Positions 43,747-53,267 of a stretch of 64,000 nucleotides of DNA are shown piece by piece. The notes below the pieces were generated by a model that was given only the letters and a program-made list of their open reading frames with translations, was not told the origin of the DNA and ran no database searches. The stretch comes from Clostridium tetanomorphum. Lineage in GTDB: Bacteria > Bacillota > Clostridia > Clostridiales > Clostridiaceae. Made by a program: the position numbers and the translations under genes. Location: positions 186,001 to 250,000 of the forward strand of contig NZ_JAGGKA010000002.1 in the NCBI RefSeq assembly GCF_017873215.1, written 5' to 3'. Positions within the stretch are counted from its first letter, which is position 1. Every line of letters starts with the position of its first letter.

Positions 43747-44874
43747 ATGAAGAAAACTAAGATAACAGCAGCCATATTTCTATGCCTTTCCATATGCTGC
43801 GATATAGTTGCAGGAAAATCTTTTTTATCAATGCGTAAAGAAGAGCCTATTGTAAAAGGAGATGGAGTATCAGAAGTTAAAATGTTAAGTGAATATTTCC
43901 CGAAGTTAAAAGGAACTAACGGAGATACAGAAATCTATGTGTTTAAAGGAAAAGAAGCAGGAGGAAGCATGATTGTATTAGGTGGAACTCATCCCAATGA
44001 GCCTTCAGGATTTTTAACAGCAGTAACTTTAATAGAAAATGCTAAGCTAAGTAAAGGAACACTTTATGTAATTCCAAGGGCTAATAATAGTGGATTTACC
44101 CATAATGATTCTCAGGAAGGGTCTCCACAAAAATTCACTATAAAAACTGCTAATGGAGAAAGATGGTTTAGATATGGTTCTAGGGCTACCAATCCCATTG
44201 ATCAGTGGCCAGACCCTGATGTATATATTCATGCATCATCAGGACAAAGTTTATCTGGTAGTGAAACAAGAAATCTTAACAGAGGGTATCCAGGAAGACC
44301 GGATGGAACTCTTACAGAAAAAGTTTGCTATGGTATAACTGAATTGATAAAAAAGGAGAAAGTGGATATAACAGTAGACTTGCATGAAGCATCCCCAGAA
44401 TATCCTGTTATAAATGCTACTGTAGCCCATGAAAAGGCAATGCCAATGGCATCTTTAGCAGTTATAAACTTACAGCTTCAAGGAATACAAATGGGGCTAG
44501 AACCTTCCCCAAAAAATCTTCATGGATTAACTCATAGAGAGCTAGGAGATTTTACAGATACCTATGCAGTACTTATGGAAACAGCCAATGCAGCTCAAGG
44601 AAGACTTAGAGGAAAAACAGATGAAAATCTAGTGGTAACAGGTAAGGATAAAGCATATGAAAAAGCAGCAAAGCTTGGAAGGTTATTTGTTCCTTATGAT
44701 GAAAATGGGCATCCTATGGAAGAAAGAGTTGGTAGACATTTATCAGGAATAAATGAATTTGCAAAGGCTTATACAAAAGAAAAACCAGATAAAGCCATAA
44801 TTATTGAAAATGTACCAAATTACAATGAAATGTTGAATAAAGGATTAGGTAATTTCTTGAAACCCCTTGAATAA
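43747..44874 (+). CDS. exported AspA/M14-like zinc hydrolase 1
   Basis: A 375-residue protein with an N-terminal hydrophobic signal or anchor (AAIFLCLSICCDIVAG). GGTHPNEPSGF near residue 80 carries the HxxE zinc motif of the M14/succinylglutamate desuccinylase-aspartoacylase clan; VDLHEASPEYPV near residue 213 has the later Asp/His. Members remove acyl groups from amino acids or cut peptide ends. In this operon a gamma-glutamyl product of Ggt is the natural guess. Ribosome binding site TGGAGGGG. Last gene of the ggt operon; a double hairpin follows. Confidence 0.82.
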   Translation: MKKTKITAAIFLCLSICCDIVAGKSFLSMRKEEPIVKGDGVSEVKMLSEYFPKLKGTNGDTEIYVFKGKEAGGSMIVLGGTHPNEPSGFLTAVTLIENAKLSKGTLYVIPRANNSGFTHNDSQEGSPQKFTIKTANGERWFRYGSRATNPIDQWPDPDVYIHASSGQSLSGSETRNLNRGYPGRPDGTLTEKVCYGITELIKKEKVDITVDLHEASPEYPVINATVAHEKAMPMASLAVINLQLQGIQMGLEPSPKNLHGLTHRELGDFTDTYAVLMETANAAQGRLRGKTDENLVVTGKDKAYEKAAKLGRLFVPYDENGHPMEERVGRHLSGINEFAKAYTKEKPDKAIIIENVPNYNEMLNKGLGNFLKPLE

Positions 44875-44888
44875 AGTTTATATACAAA

Positions 44889-44956
44889 AGGCATCTTTTA
44901 CTGATTATTTTTAGTAAGATGCCTAAAACCCCGACATCTTTGTTTATGTCGGGGTT
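44889..44956 (+). terminator. tandem hairpin terminators ending the ggt operon
   Basis: First stem AGGCATCTT-ACT (44889-44902) / AGTAAGATGCCT (44913-44924). Second stem AACCCCGACAT (44927-44937) / ATGTCGGGGTT (44946-44956), GC-rich but with no T-run. Region 44957-45149 holds nothing else I can name. Confidence 0.82.
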
Positions 44957-45149
44957 ATTAAGCAATTATATGTAAATTGTACAATTTTTAAAATATGGAT
45001 TATTTTTGTTTAAACTATAAATTATAAAGAATAGATAATAAGGAATAAATAAGGAAACTTCAATTTTTAATTTTACTAAGTGCTAGTGAAAAAAAGCAAC
45101 CTTGATTGAACTCTATTAATTGTACTTTGAATAAAGGGGTCTATATATA

Positions 45150-45869
45150 ATGAGAAAAAAATATGTTTTTATTATAGTTATTTTAATATTGATAGCAGGG
45201 GTAGGCACTTATATAAAATCTGGAACGGTTAATAAAAGCTATTATATTATGAAGGGGAGTGAACTTGAGACTTCTGTGTATTTTATAAATGGAGAAGAAA
45301 ATGGAGCCAAGATATTTATAATAGGGGGAATACACGGAAATGAAATTGCAGGAATAGAGGCAGCAGAAAAAATAAAGAAATTAAATATAAAAAAAGGAAA
45401 GATTATTGTAATACCTAAATGTAATATAGAGGCTTGTAAGAATGGAGAAAGAAATCCCTATTATATGCAGGATTTGAATAGAAATTTTCCTGGGAAAGAT
45501 AATGGTACGGATACAGAAAGACTGGCTTATGAAATATATAATTTAATTAAAAAAGAGAAGCCAGATATAGTTATTGACCTGCACGAATGGGAAAGTAGTT
45601 CACCTGCTATTATTTTTAATTCAACAAAAAATGCATTTCCATTAATACTTACCATAATTGATAAAATGAATAATGATATAATAGGAGTAAAGAACTTTTC
45701 ATATTATAGTACTCCTCCACCAGGTTCCATTAATAAAGAAGTATCACAAAGATTAAATATTCCTATAATAACTATAGAAAGTTACATGAAAGAAAAATTA
45801 GAAGATAGAATAAATATGCATATAAATATAGTAAATACAGTACTAAAATATTATGGAATGGATGAATAG
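45150..45869 (+). CDS. membrane-anchored AspA/M14-like zinc hydrolase 2
   Basis: A 239-residue relative of the previous hydrolase with an N-terminal membrane segment (YVFIIVILILIAGVGTYI). Zinc motif HGNE in IGGIHGNEIAGIEA near residue 62, LNRNFPG near 110, DLHEWESSSP near 145. It is smaller than hydrolase 1 and lacks its insert. One base separates it from pgsB, so it belongs to the synthesis genes; a role as gamma-polyglutamate trimming enzyme outside the membrane is inferred. Confidence 0.82.
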   Translation: MRKKYVFIIVILILIAGVGTYIKSGTVNKSYYIMKGSELETSVYFINGEENGAKIFIIGGIHGNEIAGIEAAEKIKKLNIKKGKIIVIPKCNIEACKNGERNPYYMQDLNRNFPGKDNGTDTERLAYEIYNLIKKEKPDIVIDLHEWESSSPAIIFNSTKNAFPLILTIIDKMNNDIIGVKNFSYYSTPPPGSINKEVSQRLNIPIITIESYMKEKLEDRINMHINIVNTVLKYYGMDE

Positions 45870-45870
45870 T

Positions 45871-47016
45871 ATGGATATATTGATTATAATATTAAGTATT
45901 TTTTATATTATTTACTTATTAATAGAATACAAAGAAAACTTAAATAGAAGAAAAAAATTTCTTCACATAATACATGTAAATGGCACAAGGGGAAAATCCT
46001 CTACTTGTAGGCTTATAGATGCAGCACTAAGACAGGCAGGGTATAAGGTGTTTTGTAAGACCACTGGTACAAGTGCAAGAACTATTGATGTATTTGGAGA
46101 AGAAAAGCCAATTAAAAGAAAGGGCAAGCCAAATATAAAGGAGCAAATAAAAATATTAAAAGAAGCAGAAAAACAGGGGGCAGAAATTGTAGTTATTGAA
46201 TGTATGGCAGTAAAGCCACAGCTTCAATATGTATCCCAAAATAAAATATTGATGGCAGATATATGTGTAATTACCAATGCTAGAAGAGATCATTTAGAGG
46301 AAATGGGGCCAACATTACAGGATGTAGCAGAGTCTTTAGGAAATGTAATGCCAAAGGAAGGATATTTTGTTACAGGAGAAAAGAAATTTATAGATTATTA
46401 TAGAAAGAAAGGACAAAGTCTAAAAACTCAGGTTATATTGGCTGAAAGTTATGAAAAAGGGTATTTGGTAGATTTTGGAGAAAATATAGGCATAGCTTTA
46501 GAAGTTTGTAGTATATTAGGTGTTACCAAAGAAACTGCTTTAAAGGGAATGAAAAATTACAAAAGAGATCCGGGAGTATTAAAAATATATAAAATTAAAA
46601 CTCATAGCGATAATGAAGTATCTTTTGTAAACGGTTTTGCTATAAATGATCCAGATTCAACTAAAAATATATATGAGCATTTACAGAAAAATGGATTATT
46701 CAATAATAAAGAAGTTATCATTATGATAAATAATAGAAGAGATAGAGCTTATAGAATGACTCAACACATAAAGCTTATAAAGGAATTATCACCTAATAAA
46801 GTTTGGATAAGTGGTCATTATCTAAATCTAATGAGGGACAAGCTTATGAAAGAGGGTATGGAAGATAAAAAAATAATTATGATAAAAAATATAGAAGATA
46901 TAAATATGAAAGAAATAAACAAAGATACAGTTATTTTTGGAATAGGAAATATAGTTGGAAATGGGGAGAAGATAATAAGTTATGTTGAAGGAGTAGGTGA
47001 TAGTAATGTCAAATAA
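45871..47016 (+). CDS. pgsB: poly-gamma-glutamate synthase PgsB/CapB homologue
   Basis: A 381-residue Mur-ligase-like ATP-dependent amide ligase with an N-terminal membrane segment (ILIIILSIFYIIYLLI). The P-loop is HVNGTRGKSSTCRL (about residues 34-47); IECMAVKPQLQYVS and ITNARRDHLEEMGPT are strongly typical of PgsB/CapB. It links glutamates through the gamma carboxyl. I use ATG 45871; two upstream ATGs (45853, 45862) lie within the previous gene. With PgsC it forms the minimal synthase. No PgsA/CapA exporter gene is near. Confidence 0.88.
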   Translation: MDILIIILSIFYIIYLLIEYKENLNRRKKFLHIIHVNGTRGKSSTCRLIDAALRQAGYKVFCKTTGTSARTIDVFGEEKPIKRKGKPNIKEQIKILKEAEKQGAEIVVIECMAVKPQLQYVSQNKILMADICVITNARRDHLEEMGPTLQDVAESLGNVMPKEGYFVTGEKKFIDYYRKKGQSLKTQVILAESYEKGYLVDFGENIGIALEVCSILGVTKETALKGMKNYKRDPGVLKIYKIKTHSDNEVSFVNGFAINDPDSTKNIYEHLQKNGLFNNKEVIIMINNRRDRAYRMTQHIKLIKELSPNKVWISGHYLNLMRDKLMKEGMEDKKIIMIKNIEDINMKEINKDTVIFGIGNIVGNGEKIISYVEGVGDSNVK

Positions 47017-47449
47017 CATAATTATTTTAGGAATTATAATTAGTATCATTTTTTATGAAATAACAGAAATATCACCAGGAGGAATGATAGTACCTGGATA
47101 TATAGCACTTTTTTTAGACCAACCATTAAGAATTGTACTCACAATATTTTTAAGTATGGCAACTTTATATCTGGTGAATTTTTTATCAGAGTACACTATA
47201 ATTTATGGTAAAAGAAAATTTGCATTAATGATTATAGTAAGCTTTATTCTAAAGTTTTTATTTAAAGAAAGTACAGAAGTACTATCAATAACTCTAATAA
47301 CTACATCTGCTATAGGTTATATAGTGCCAGGTATAGCAGCACAAGATATGGACAGGCAAGGCATATTAAAAACAGTATCCTCTATGATGCTAGTAGCTTG
47401 CATTATTAAATTAATAACTATAGTTATAGGAAGAGGAATATCAATATGA
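47006..47449 (+). CDS. pgsC: poly-gamma-glutamate biosynthesis protein PgsC/CapC homologue
   Basis: A 147-residue polytopic membrane protein with about five segments. The opening is the CapC signature: EITEISPGGMIVPGYIALFLDQP (part: SPGGMIVPGYIALF). YIVPGIAAQDMDRQGILKT near the C-terminus is also conserved. It is the membrane partner of PgsB. ATG 47006 follows GGAGTAGGTGA and lies within the pgsB end; GTG 46997 overlaps the ribosome binding site. Stop overlaps the next start as ATGA. Confidence 0.87.
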   Translation: MSNNIIILGIIISIIFYEITEISPGGMIVPGYIALFLDQPLRIVLTIFLSMATLYLVNFLSEYTIIYGKRKFALMIIVSFILKFLFKESTEVLSITLITTSAIGYIVPGIAAQDMDRQGILKTVSSMMLVACIIKLITIVIGRGISI

Positions 47450-48522
47450 AGAAAAAATTTAAAAAGGCAGATGGAATAATTATAGCACTTGCAGTATTTC
47501 TTATCATATTTACTTTTGTTATAAAAGGTGAAAGAGTTAAAGTTAAGGATAAATGGTATAAAGAAAAAATTGAAGCAGCTTCCCTTATGGATAAATGTAT
47601 GAAAGAAATTAAGGAAGAAAAACTTAGAAAGAACATAAAAATAGATAAAAAATATGATATAAATTATACTGGACTTATTGGAGTTGAAATCAGTAGCATA
47701 ACTACTACTTCTGGAGCTTTAGAAGCTAAGAGAACTTCCACAAATCCTAACTTTGCAGCAGTGGTAGTTCATATGATGAAAAAGGCAGGACTAAAAAAAG
47801 GAGATAAAATCGCAGTGAATTTTTCTAGTTCCTTTCCAGCTCTTAATATAGCTGTATTATCTGCCTGTGAAGTTTTAAAGATTAATCCTATAGTAATATC
47901 TTCAATTGGAGCATCCACCTGGGGAGCTAATATACCAGAATTTAATTATATGGATATGGAAGAGTTTTTATATAAAAAGAAAATATTAAATAATAAATCT
48001 ATTGCTATATCTATAGGAGGAGCTGCAGATATAGGAAAAGATATGGAGTCAAAAGTAGTAGAAGAGATTTTAAAAAGGGCTAAGAACTATGGAAGGATTA
48101 TAATTCATCAAGAGAATTTACAGGAAAATATAAAAGAAAGATATTCTATTTATACAAAGTATAGTAAAAATATAAAAGCTTTCATAAATGTTGGTGGAAA
48201 TATTGTATCCTTAGGAGAGACAGAAGATTCGGCAGATATATCACCAGGATTAATTAAAACAGATAAATATAAAGCAAACTCTAAATCAGGACTTATTCAA
48301 ATATTTTTAGAAAAGAATATTCCAGTAATACATATGTTGAATATTAAAAAGTTGGCTTCGGATCATGGCATAGGAATAGATCCAGTGCCATTGCCTAAGG
48401 TGGGGCAGGGAGAAGTATACTATGAAAATGAATATCCTATTAAAACTATATTAGCAGTTTTAAGTATTACTAGTATAATAATCATAATCTATGGAAGTAA
48501 GGTAAGGAGTAAATATGATTAA
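47446..48522 (+). CDS. poly-gamma-glutamate system protein
   Basis: A 358-residue membrane-anchored protein found with PgsBC in clostridia and fusobacteria under the name poly-gamma-glutamate system protein. Membrane segments at the N-terminus (IIIALAVFLIIFTFVI) and C-terminus (AVLSITSIIIIIYG) bracket an external domain with GLIGVEISSITTTSGALEAKRTS and VVVHMMKKAGLKKGDK, SIGASTWGANIPEF and VGGNIVSLGE. Activity is unknown; it may take the place of PgsA/CapA in export. ATGA overlap with pgsC and eight-base overlap with the kinase gene show tight coupling. Confidence 0.8.
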   Translation: MKKKFKKADGIIIALAVFLIIFTFVIKGERVKVKDKWYKEKIEAASLMDKCMKEIKEEKLRKNIKIDKKYDINYTGLIGVEISSITTTSGALEAKRTSTNPNFAAVVVHMMKKAGLKKGDKIAVNFSSSFPALNIAVLSACEVLKINPIVISSIGASTWGANIPEFNYMDMEEFLYKKKILNNKSIAISIGGAADIGKDMESKVVEEILKRAKNYGRIIIHQENLQENIKERYSIYTKYSKNIKAFINVGGNIVSLGETEDSADISPGLIKTDKYKANSKSGLIQIFLEKNIPVIHMLNIKKLASDHGIGIDPVPLPKVGQGEVYYENEYPIKTILAVLSITSIIIIIYGSKVRSKYD

Positions 48523-49912
48523 AGGAGATATTGAAATAAAATTCAATAGAGTAGGTATTACTTGGGGAATTGTTTTAATTTTAATTGGTATAATAGCTCC
48601 AGATATTATAAATGTACAGAATTTTGGAATATATGGTTTGTTATCTAATAGTATCAGAAATAATGATAAAAGTGCACTTATAATAGCAGCATTTAGACTT
48701 GTAATATTAAATAGTATAAGAGGACTACCACATTATTTAGGAACTTTTTTAATAGCAGAATCTATAGATATAAGTATGAAGAAAAAAAAGGTACCTCATG
48801 TTAAAGGTGCTGTAGCAGTGATAATAATACCTTTAGTATATGCTTTGATAAATCAAATTCATGATATTAGATATGACTTAGGTATACCAGCTTTTATTAT
48901 TATATTTTCTATAGTACTTTTAGAAAAATTAAATTTTTCTACAGTAAATATATTCAAAAAATCAGCTATAATAATTCTCTTACTTATGGGGGTTCAGTGG
49001 ATGGATATAATACCAGAACTTTCCCGTTTTAAATTTGGAAGAGGAGAAACTTCACAGGATATAAAAAATATTGCAAACTTTATTCATAGTTCCGAAGTAC
49101 TTACAATGACTGCAGTAATGTTTTTTATAATATTTACTATAAATGCATTACTTATAATTAAGCTTGTAAGTGATGAACATAAATTGATTGTAACCACAGA
49201 AGAAAACAGAAGAGTGCAAAGTGAATTGGCAGAAGCTAGAATAAAAGCTTTAGAAGCCAGAAACTATATAGAAATCAAAAATTTAGTTCATGACTTAAAA
49301 ACCCCCTTAACTTCTATGCAGGCATTAGTTAGTGTTATTGAGCTTATGGAACAGGATGAAAAGAAACTTTCATATTTAAATAGAATAGAAGGCTCTATAG
49401 ATAAGCTTAGTGAAATGATTTCACAAATACTTTATGAAGAAAAGAAAAATATAATAAATACAGAGGAACTAGTTCAATTTGTATTGTCACAGGTTTCTCC
49501 ATTTCCCTATGCTGAAAAAATCAAGTATGAAAATACAGCAAAGGAGAGTAATATATGTATAAACAAAATAAGAGTTTCGCGAGCCATTGTAAATGCTTTG
49601 GACAATGCATATAATGCCATAGATAAGGAAAGGGGAAGTATATATATAAATGTTTATGCTATGGAAAGACAGGTTTTCATAGAGATAAAAGATGATGGAA
49701 TTGGTATAGAAGAAAAGATAATTCCTAAAATATGGAATATGGGTTTTAGTACTAAGAAATCTACAGGACTTGGGTTAAGCTTTATACAAAGTGTTGTAAA
49801 AAAACATAAGGGATATGTAGGAATTAATAGTGAATTAAATAAAGGAACTTGTATAAAAATAATTTTACCTGAGGTGATAGATTGTGAGCAATGTAAAAAT
49901 ATTAGTCATTGA
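48515..49912 (+). CDS. membrane sensor histidine kinase of the PGA module
   Basis: A 465-residue kinase. Residues 1-230 contain six or seven hydrophobic segments with no evident extracellular sensor domain, so the signal is probably membrane-borne or cytoplasmic. A coiled coil near 225-255 leads to the H box NLVHDLKTPLTS (His259), N box RAIVNALDNAYNAID, and G boxes KDDGIGIEEKI and STGLGLSF. Its partner gene overlaps by 29 bases. Being the end of the PGA operon, it is likely to regulate polymer production or sense wall state. Confidence 0.87.
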   Translation: MIKGDIEIKFNRVGITWGIVLILIGIIAPDIINVQNFGIYGLLSNSIRNNDKSALIIAAFRLVILNSIRGLPHYLGTFLIAESIDISMKKKKVPHVKGAVAVIIIPLVYALINQIHDIRYDLGIPAFIIIFSIVLLEKLNFSTVNIFKKSAIIILLLMGVQWMDIIPELSRFKFGRGETSQDIKNIANFIHSSEVLTMTAVMFFIIFTINALLIIKLVSDEHKLIVTTEENRRVQSELAEARIKALEARNYIEIKNLVHDLKTPLTSMQALVSVIELMEQDEKKLSYLNRIEGSIDKLSEMISQILYEEKKNIINTEELVQFVLSQVSPFPYAEKIKYENTAKESNICINKIRVSRAIVNALDNAYNAIDKERGSIYINVYAMERQVFIEIKDDGIGIEEKIIPKIWNMGFSTKKSTGLGLSFIQSVVKKHKGYVGINSELNKGTCIKIILPEVIDCEQCKNISH

Positions 49913-50507
49913 TGATGATAAGGAAATACTATTTGCTATTTCAGCAATATGCGAATATCAAGGATGGATTCCATTAACTGCTAGTAGTGTACAAGAAGGA
50001 GTTGAAAAATTTAAAGAAATTAAGCCAGACATAGTACTTATAGATTATCATTTACCTAAAACAAATGGAATTCAAGGGGTTAAAATGCTAAAGAAAATTT
50101 CAAATAATATCCCTATCATTGTTTTAACTATTGAAGAAAATGAAAAAGTAGCTTATGAATTTATGAAGGCAGGAGCTAGTGACTTTGCATTGAAGCCTAT
50201 AAAGGCTCTAGATATAATTGCAAGAATAAATGTGCATTTAAGATTGAAGGAAACTATTGAAAATGTGAATAAAAATATTAATGATTATTCAAAAGGTATT
50301 AGCATAGAGACTTTAGAAAAGATTCAAAATTATATGAGTGGATTAAGTGGTTATATAAGTATAAATAACATATCTAAAAATACTGGATTAGCTTATCAAA
50401 CAGTACATAGATATCTTCAGTATATGATAGAAAAGGGAAAAGTTGAAGTAAATCAAAGCTATGGAAAGATAGGAAGGCCAAAACAAAGCTATAAATTCAT
50501 TAAATAA
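49884..50507 (+). CDS. response regulator with CitB/DcuR-like C-terminus
   Basis: A 207-residue regulator: receiver domain with acidic cluster IDDD (residues 9-12), phospho-acceptor Asp54 in VLIDYHLPK and the conserved Lys in ALKPIKAL. The C-terminus (from about 145) has a helix-turn-helix ISINNISKNTGLAYQTVHRYLQYM and a basic end GRPKQSYKFIK, as in CitB/DcuR-class regulators of carboxylate uptake. GTG 49884 follows GAGGTGATA. It might control the ggt-TRAP operon. Confidence 0.87.
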   Translation: MSNVKILVIDDDKEILFAISAICEYQGWIPLTASSVQEGVEKFKEIKPDIVLIDYHLPKTNGIQGVKMLKKISNNIPIIVLTIEENEKVAYEFMKAGASDFALKPIKALDIIARINVHLRLKETIENVNKNINDYSKGISIETLEKIQNYMSGLSGYISINNISKNTGLAYQTVHRYLQYMIEKGKVEVNQSYGKIGRPKQSYKFIK

Positions 50508-50511
50508 ACAT

Positions 50512-50540
50512 AAAAGGGTAGTTTTACTATCCTTTTGTTT
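50512..50540 (+). terminator. terminator of the PGA synthesis operon
   Basis: Stem AAAAGGGTAGT (50512-50522) / ACTATCCTTTT (50526-50536), with one G-T pair, short TTT loop, followed by GTTTAAG. Confidence 0.85.
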
Positions 50541-50617
50541 AAGTAAAAATATATATTTTATGTAAATATACGATATAATAAATTTATATATAATATAGTT
50601 AACTAGGAGTGAATAGG

Positions 50618-51703
50618 ATGAAAATGTTTAAAAAAGTGATTTTGGCTTTTTTTGTAGTTTTGATAGTATTAGTAATTGGCAGTTTAACTTTTCCATTGAG
50701 TAAAAATGGTTATCAAAAAGGGGACAACTCTTCTATTGAAGGAATAAGCAAAGTAAGAGAAGGGGAGAAAAAAGGAGAAAAGGTTACTTTAAATTCTAAG
50801 GAATTAAATAATATATTTGCAGTAGTATATAAAAATAATAAAAAGTTAGACAACATAGTTATAAAAACACCAGAAGCTTATGTAAAAGAAGATAAGATAG
50901 GAATTAAAATTCCTGTGGAAATAAAAGGTATGGAATTTATTGCAAGTTCAGAGGGAACATTAAAATACGAAAATGATAATGTTATTTATACACCGGAGTT
51001 TTTTAAGGTAGGTAAATTAAATTTGCCAAAGAATTTTGTAATAAATAAAATAAAAGAATTTAAAAATTTAGGTATCACAGTAGAAGATGGAAATATAAAA
51101 TTAAATAAGAATAAAATACCATTTTCTATAAAAGATTTATATATAGAAAATGGTACATTAACTATATCTATGAATAAATTTTCCTCTAATACATTGTTTA
51201 AGCATAGAAATAATGTTAAAATTGAACTGTCTAAATTAAAAGAACAACTAATTTTACAAAGGGAAAAAAGCCCATCTGAGGAAGAAAAAAGGGAAATAGA
51301 TAAAATAATAACTCAAATTGAAAAAGATAATCCATCACAACAACTGTTAGATAAAGTTAATAGACAAATAAAAGAAAATAATAATATATCACAGGAAATT
51401 AAGGAAGCCCAAAATAAGAATAATTCAGATAAAGTACAAGCTTTATCAAGAGTAAGAGATGGGTTGTCAAAGGCTATGGGACAAACTGGTTCAGAAGAAG
51501 GAAAAAAAATTATAGGCATGATGATTTCTACTATAAATAAAATGATATCTGATGCTGCCTATGACTATAATGGAGATGCAGTAGCTGTACGAAGCATTTA
51601 TAGCAAGTTATCTCCACAAAAAAAGGCATCATTTAAAAGTGCTATTTTCTCTAATGTAGATGGAGGAAGCATAATGGAACTTAGAAATGCCTTTGGGATA
51701 TAA
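50618..51703 (+). CDS. membrane-anchored protein, YpmS-like N-terminal domain with helical tail
   Basis: A 361-residue protein not firmly recognised. Residues 5-27 form a membrane segment (ILAFFVVLIVLVIGSLTF). Residues 45-190 (LNSKELNNIFAVVYKNNK, VKEDKIGIKIPVEIKG, YTPEFFKVGKLNLPKNFV) resemble YpmS/DUF2140, a family of anchored extracytoplasmic proteins. The C-terminal third is highly charged helix, rich in Lys/Glu/Gln, probably coiled coil. ATG 50618 follows AGGAG; GTG 50609 overlaps it. It lies 14 to 23 bases before the next gene, a CWB2 protein, and is probably cotranscribed, which suggests a cell-envelope function. Confidence 0.7.
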   Translation: MKMFKKVILAFFVVLIVLVIGSLTFPLSKNGYQKGDNSSIEGISKVREGEKKGEKVTLNSKELNNIFAVVYKNNKKLDNIVIKTPEAYVKEDKIGIKIPVEIKGMEFIASSEGTLKYENDNVIYTPEFFKVGKLNLPKNFVINKIKEFKNLGITVEDGNIKLNKNKIPFSIKDLYIENGTLTISMNKFSSNTLFKHRNNVKIELSKLKEQLILQREKSPSEEEKREIDKIITQIEKDNPSQQLLDKVNRQIKENNNISQEIKEAQNKNNSDKVQALSRVRDGLSKAMGQTGSEEGKKIIGMMISTINKMISDAAYDYNGDAVAVRSIYSKLSPQKKASFKSAIFSNVDGGSIMELRNAFGI

Positions 51704-51725
51704 TTTATTTTAAGGAGTGTGCATA

Positions 51726-53222
51726 ATGAATAAGATTAATTTTAGTTTAAGAAACTTTTATAAAAAGTTTTCAGTAATGATTACAATGGCTTTAGTATTA
51801 TCACCAATAGGAGCTAAAGCAGAAGGAAATTCTTTTCAAAGATTAAATGGTAAAAATAGATATGAAACTGCGTCAGCTATTTCAAAGCATGGTTGGACAC
51901 AATCACAATACATATTGATAGCTAATGGAGAAAATTTTCCAGATGCATTATGTTCAGTGCCTTTAGCTAAAAAATATAATGCCCCTATTTTATTAACAAA
52001 TAAAAACACATTAAGTAAAGAGGCAGAGGAAGAAATAAAAAGATTAGGAGCTAAAAACATAATACTTGTAGGAGGAGAAGGTTCCATATCTTCAAATATT
52101 GAAAATTACATAAAAACTAATTTTAAAGGCAGTACTGTAGAAAGAATATGGGGTAAGGATAGATATGAAACTTCATTAAAAATAGCCCAAAAGTTAGAAT
52201 TTAAAGGAGATGTAGTGGTAGCTTCTTCTATGTATTATGCAGATGCACTTTCTATAGCTCCAGTAGCAGCTAAAAATGGAATACCAATATTACTTACAGC
52301 AAAAGATAAATTGTCTGATGGAGCTAAAACTTATTTAAAAGATAAGAAAGTGAATAAAACCTATGTAATAGGTGGAGAAGGTGTTATTAGTAAAAAATCT
52401 GAATCAGAACTAAATAACGTTGTTAGAATAAGTGGAAAAGATAGATTTCAAACTAATGTAGAAATATTAAAAGCGTTTCAGAAGGATGCAAAATGTAATA
52501 ATGTATTTGTAGCATTAGGACAAGGTCCAAAAGGCAATGAATTTGCTGATGCACTTCCAGGAGCAGCTTTAGCAGCAAAAGTAGATGGAGCAATGGTTCT
52601 TTCAGCTAAGGATTTGCCAAAGGATACAGAAGCTTACTTAAAAAATAGTTTAAGTAGTGAAGCAAAAATATTTGCATTAGGTGGAGAAGGAGTTTTACCA
52701 AATGCAGCAGTAGAAAAGATTAAACCAGTAGCTAATCCAAATAATAATGGTGAAAATAAACCTTCTACAGGAACTAGCGAAAACACTGGTAGTAGCAATA
52801 CTGGCAGCAATGGTGGAAGTAGTGGAACACCAGTAGAAGAAAGTAAGTTTAAAGTAGATAAATTCTATTTAAAGGGATCTGATGGATATAAAATTGATGG
52901 AGAAGTTAAAGATGACAGCTTAGAATTAGCTATACCAAAGGATTATAAAGAGAAAATAACTAACGTAGTATTTGCTACATCCAATAGTATTAATAATGTT
53001 ACTGCTATGGGGCAACAAATAACAAAAGAACAATTTGAAAAAATTTACGGAAAAGATGCTAAAGAATTTGACTTAATACTATATTTAAGACATATGGGCT
53101 TTGACAAAGAAGGAGATGGAGTAGGGTTAGGAAATATAAGTCTCTTAAATGGTTCCACTATTATCTTAAAAGATGATAAAAACAATGAAGCTAAATACAA
53201 ACTAGTTGTTAAATCAAAGTAA
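51726..53222 (+). CDS. cell-wall protein with three CWB2 repeats
   Basis: A 498-residue exported protein: signal peptide (VMITMALVLSPIGAKAEG), then three CWB2 repeats with GKNRYET, GKDRYET and GKDRFQT motifs (about residues 42, 138, 240) and IANGENFPDALCSVP. A low-complexity Asn/Gly/Ser/Thr linker (about 338-370) leads to a C-terminal domain of 120 residues (FKVDKFYLKGSDGYKIDGE) of unknown role. Anchored non-covalently to wall polymer. Paralogue of the gene at 37824 in the CWB2 part but with an unrelated tail. Start chosen at ATG 51726 after AAGGAG. Confidence 0.87.
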   Translation: MNKINFSLRNFYKKFSVMITMALVLSPIGAKAEGNSFQRLNGKNRYETASAISKHGWTQSQYILIANGENFPDALCSVPLAKKYNAPILLTNKNTLSKEAEEEIKRLGAKNIILVGGEGSISSNIENYIKTNFKGSTVERIWGKDRYETSLKIAQKLEFKGDVVVASSMYYADALSIAPVAAKNGIPILLTAKDKLSDGAKTYLKDKKVNKTYVIGGEGVISKKSESELNNVVRISGKDRFQTNVEILKAFQKDAKCNNVFVALGQGPKGNEFADALPGAALAAKVDGAMVLSAKDLPKDTEAYLKNSLSSEAKIFALGGEGVLPNAAVEKIKPVANPNNNGENKPSTGTSENTGSSNTGSNGGSSGTPVEESKFKVDKFYLKGSDGYKIDGEVKDDSLELAIPKDYKEKITNVVFATSNSINNVTAMGQQITKEQFEKIYGKDAKEFDLILYLRHMGFDKEGDGVGLGNISLLNGSTIILKDDKNNEAKYKLVVKSK

Positions 53223-53267
53223 AAAATAAATTTCAATATATAATAAGGTTCAGGAGGAATTCTACTA

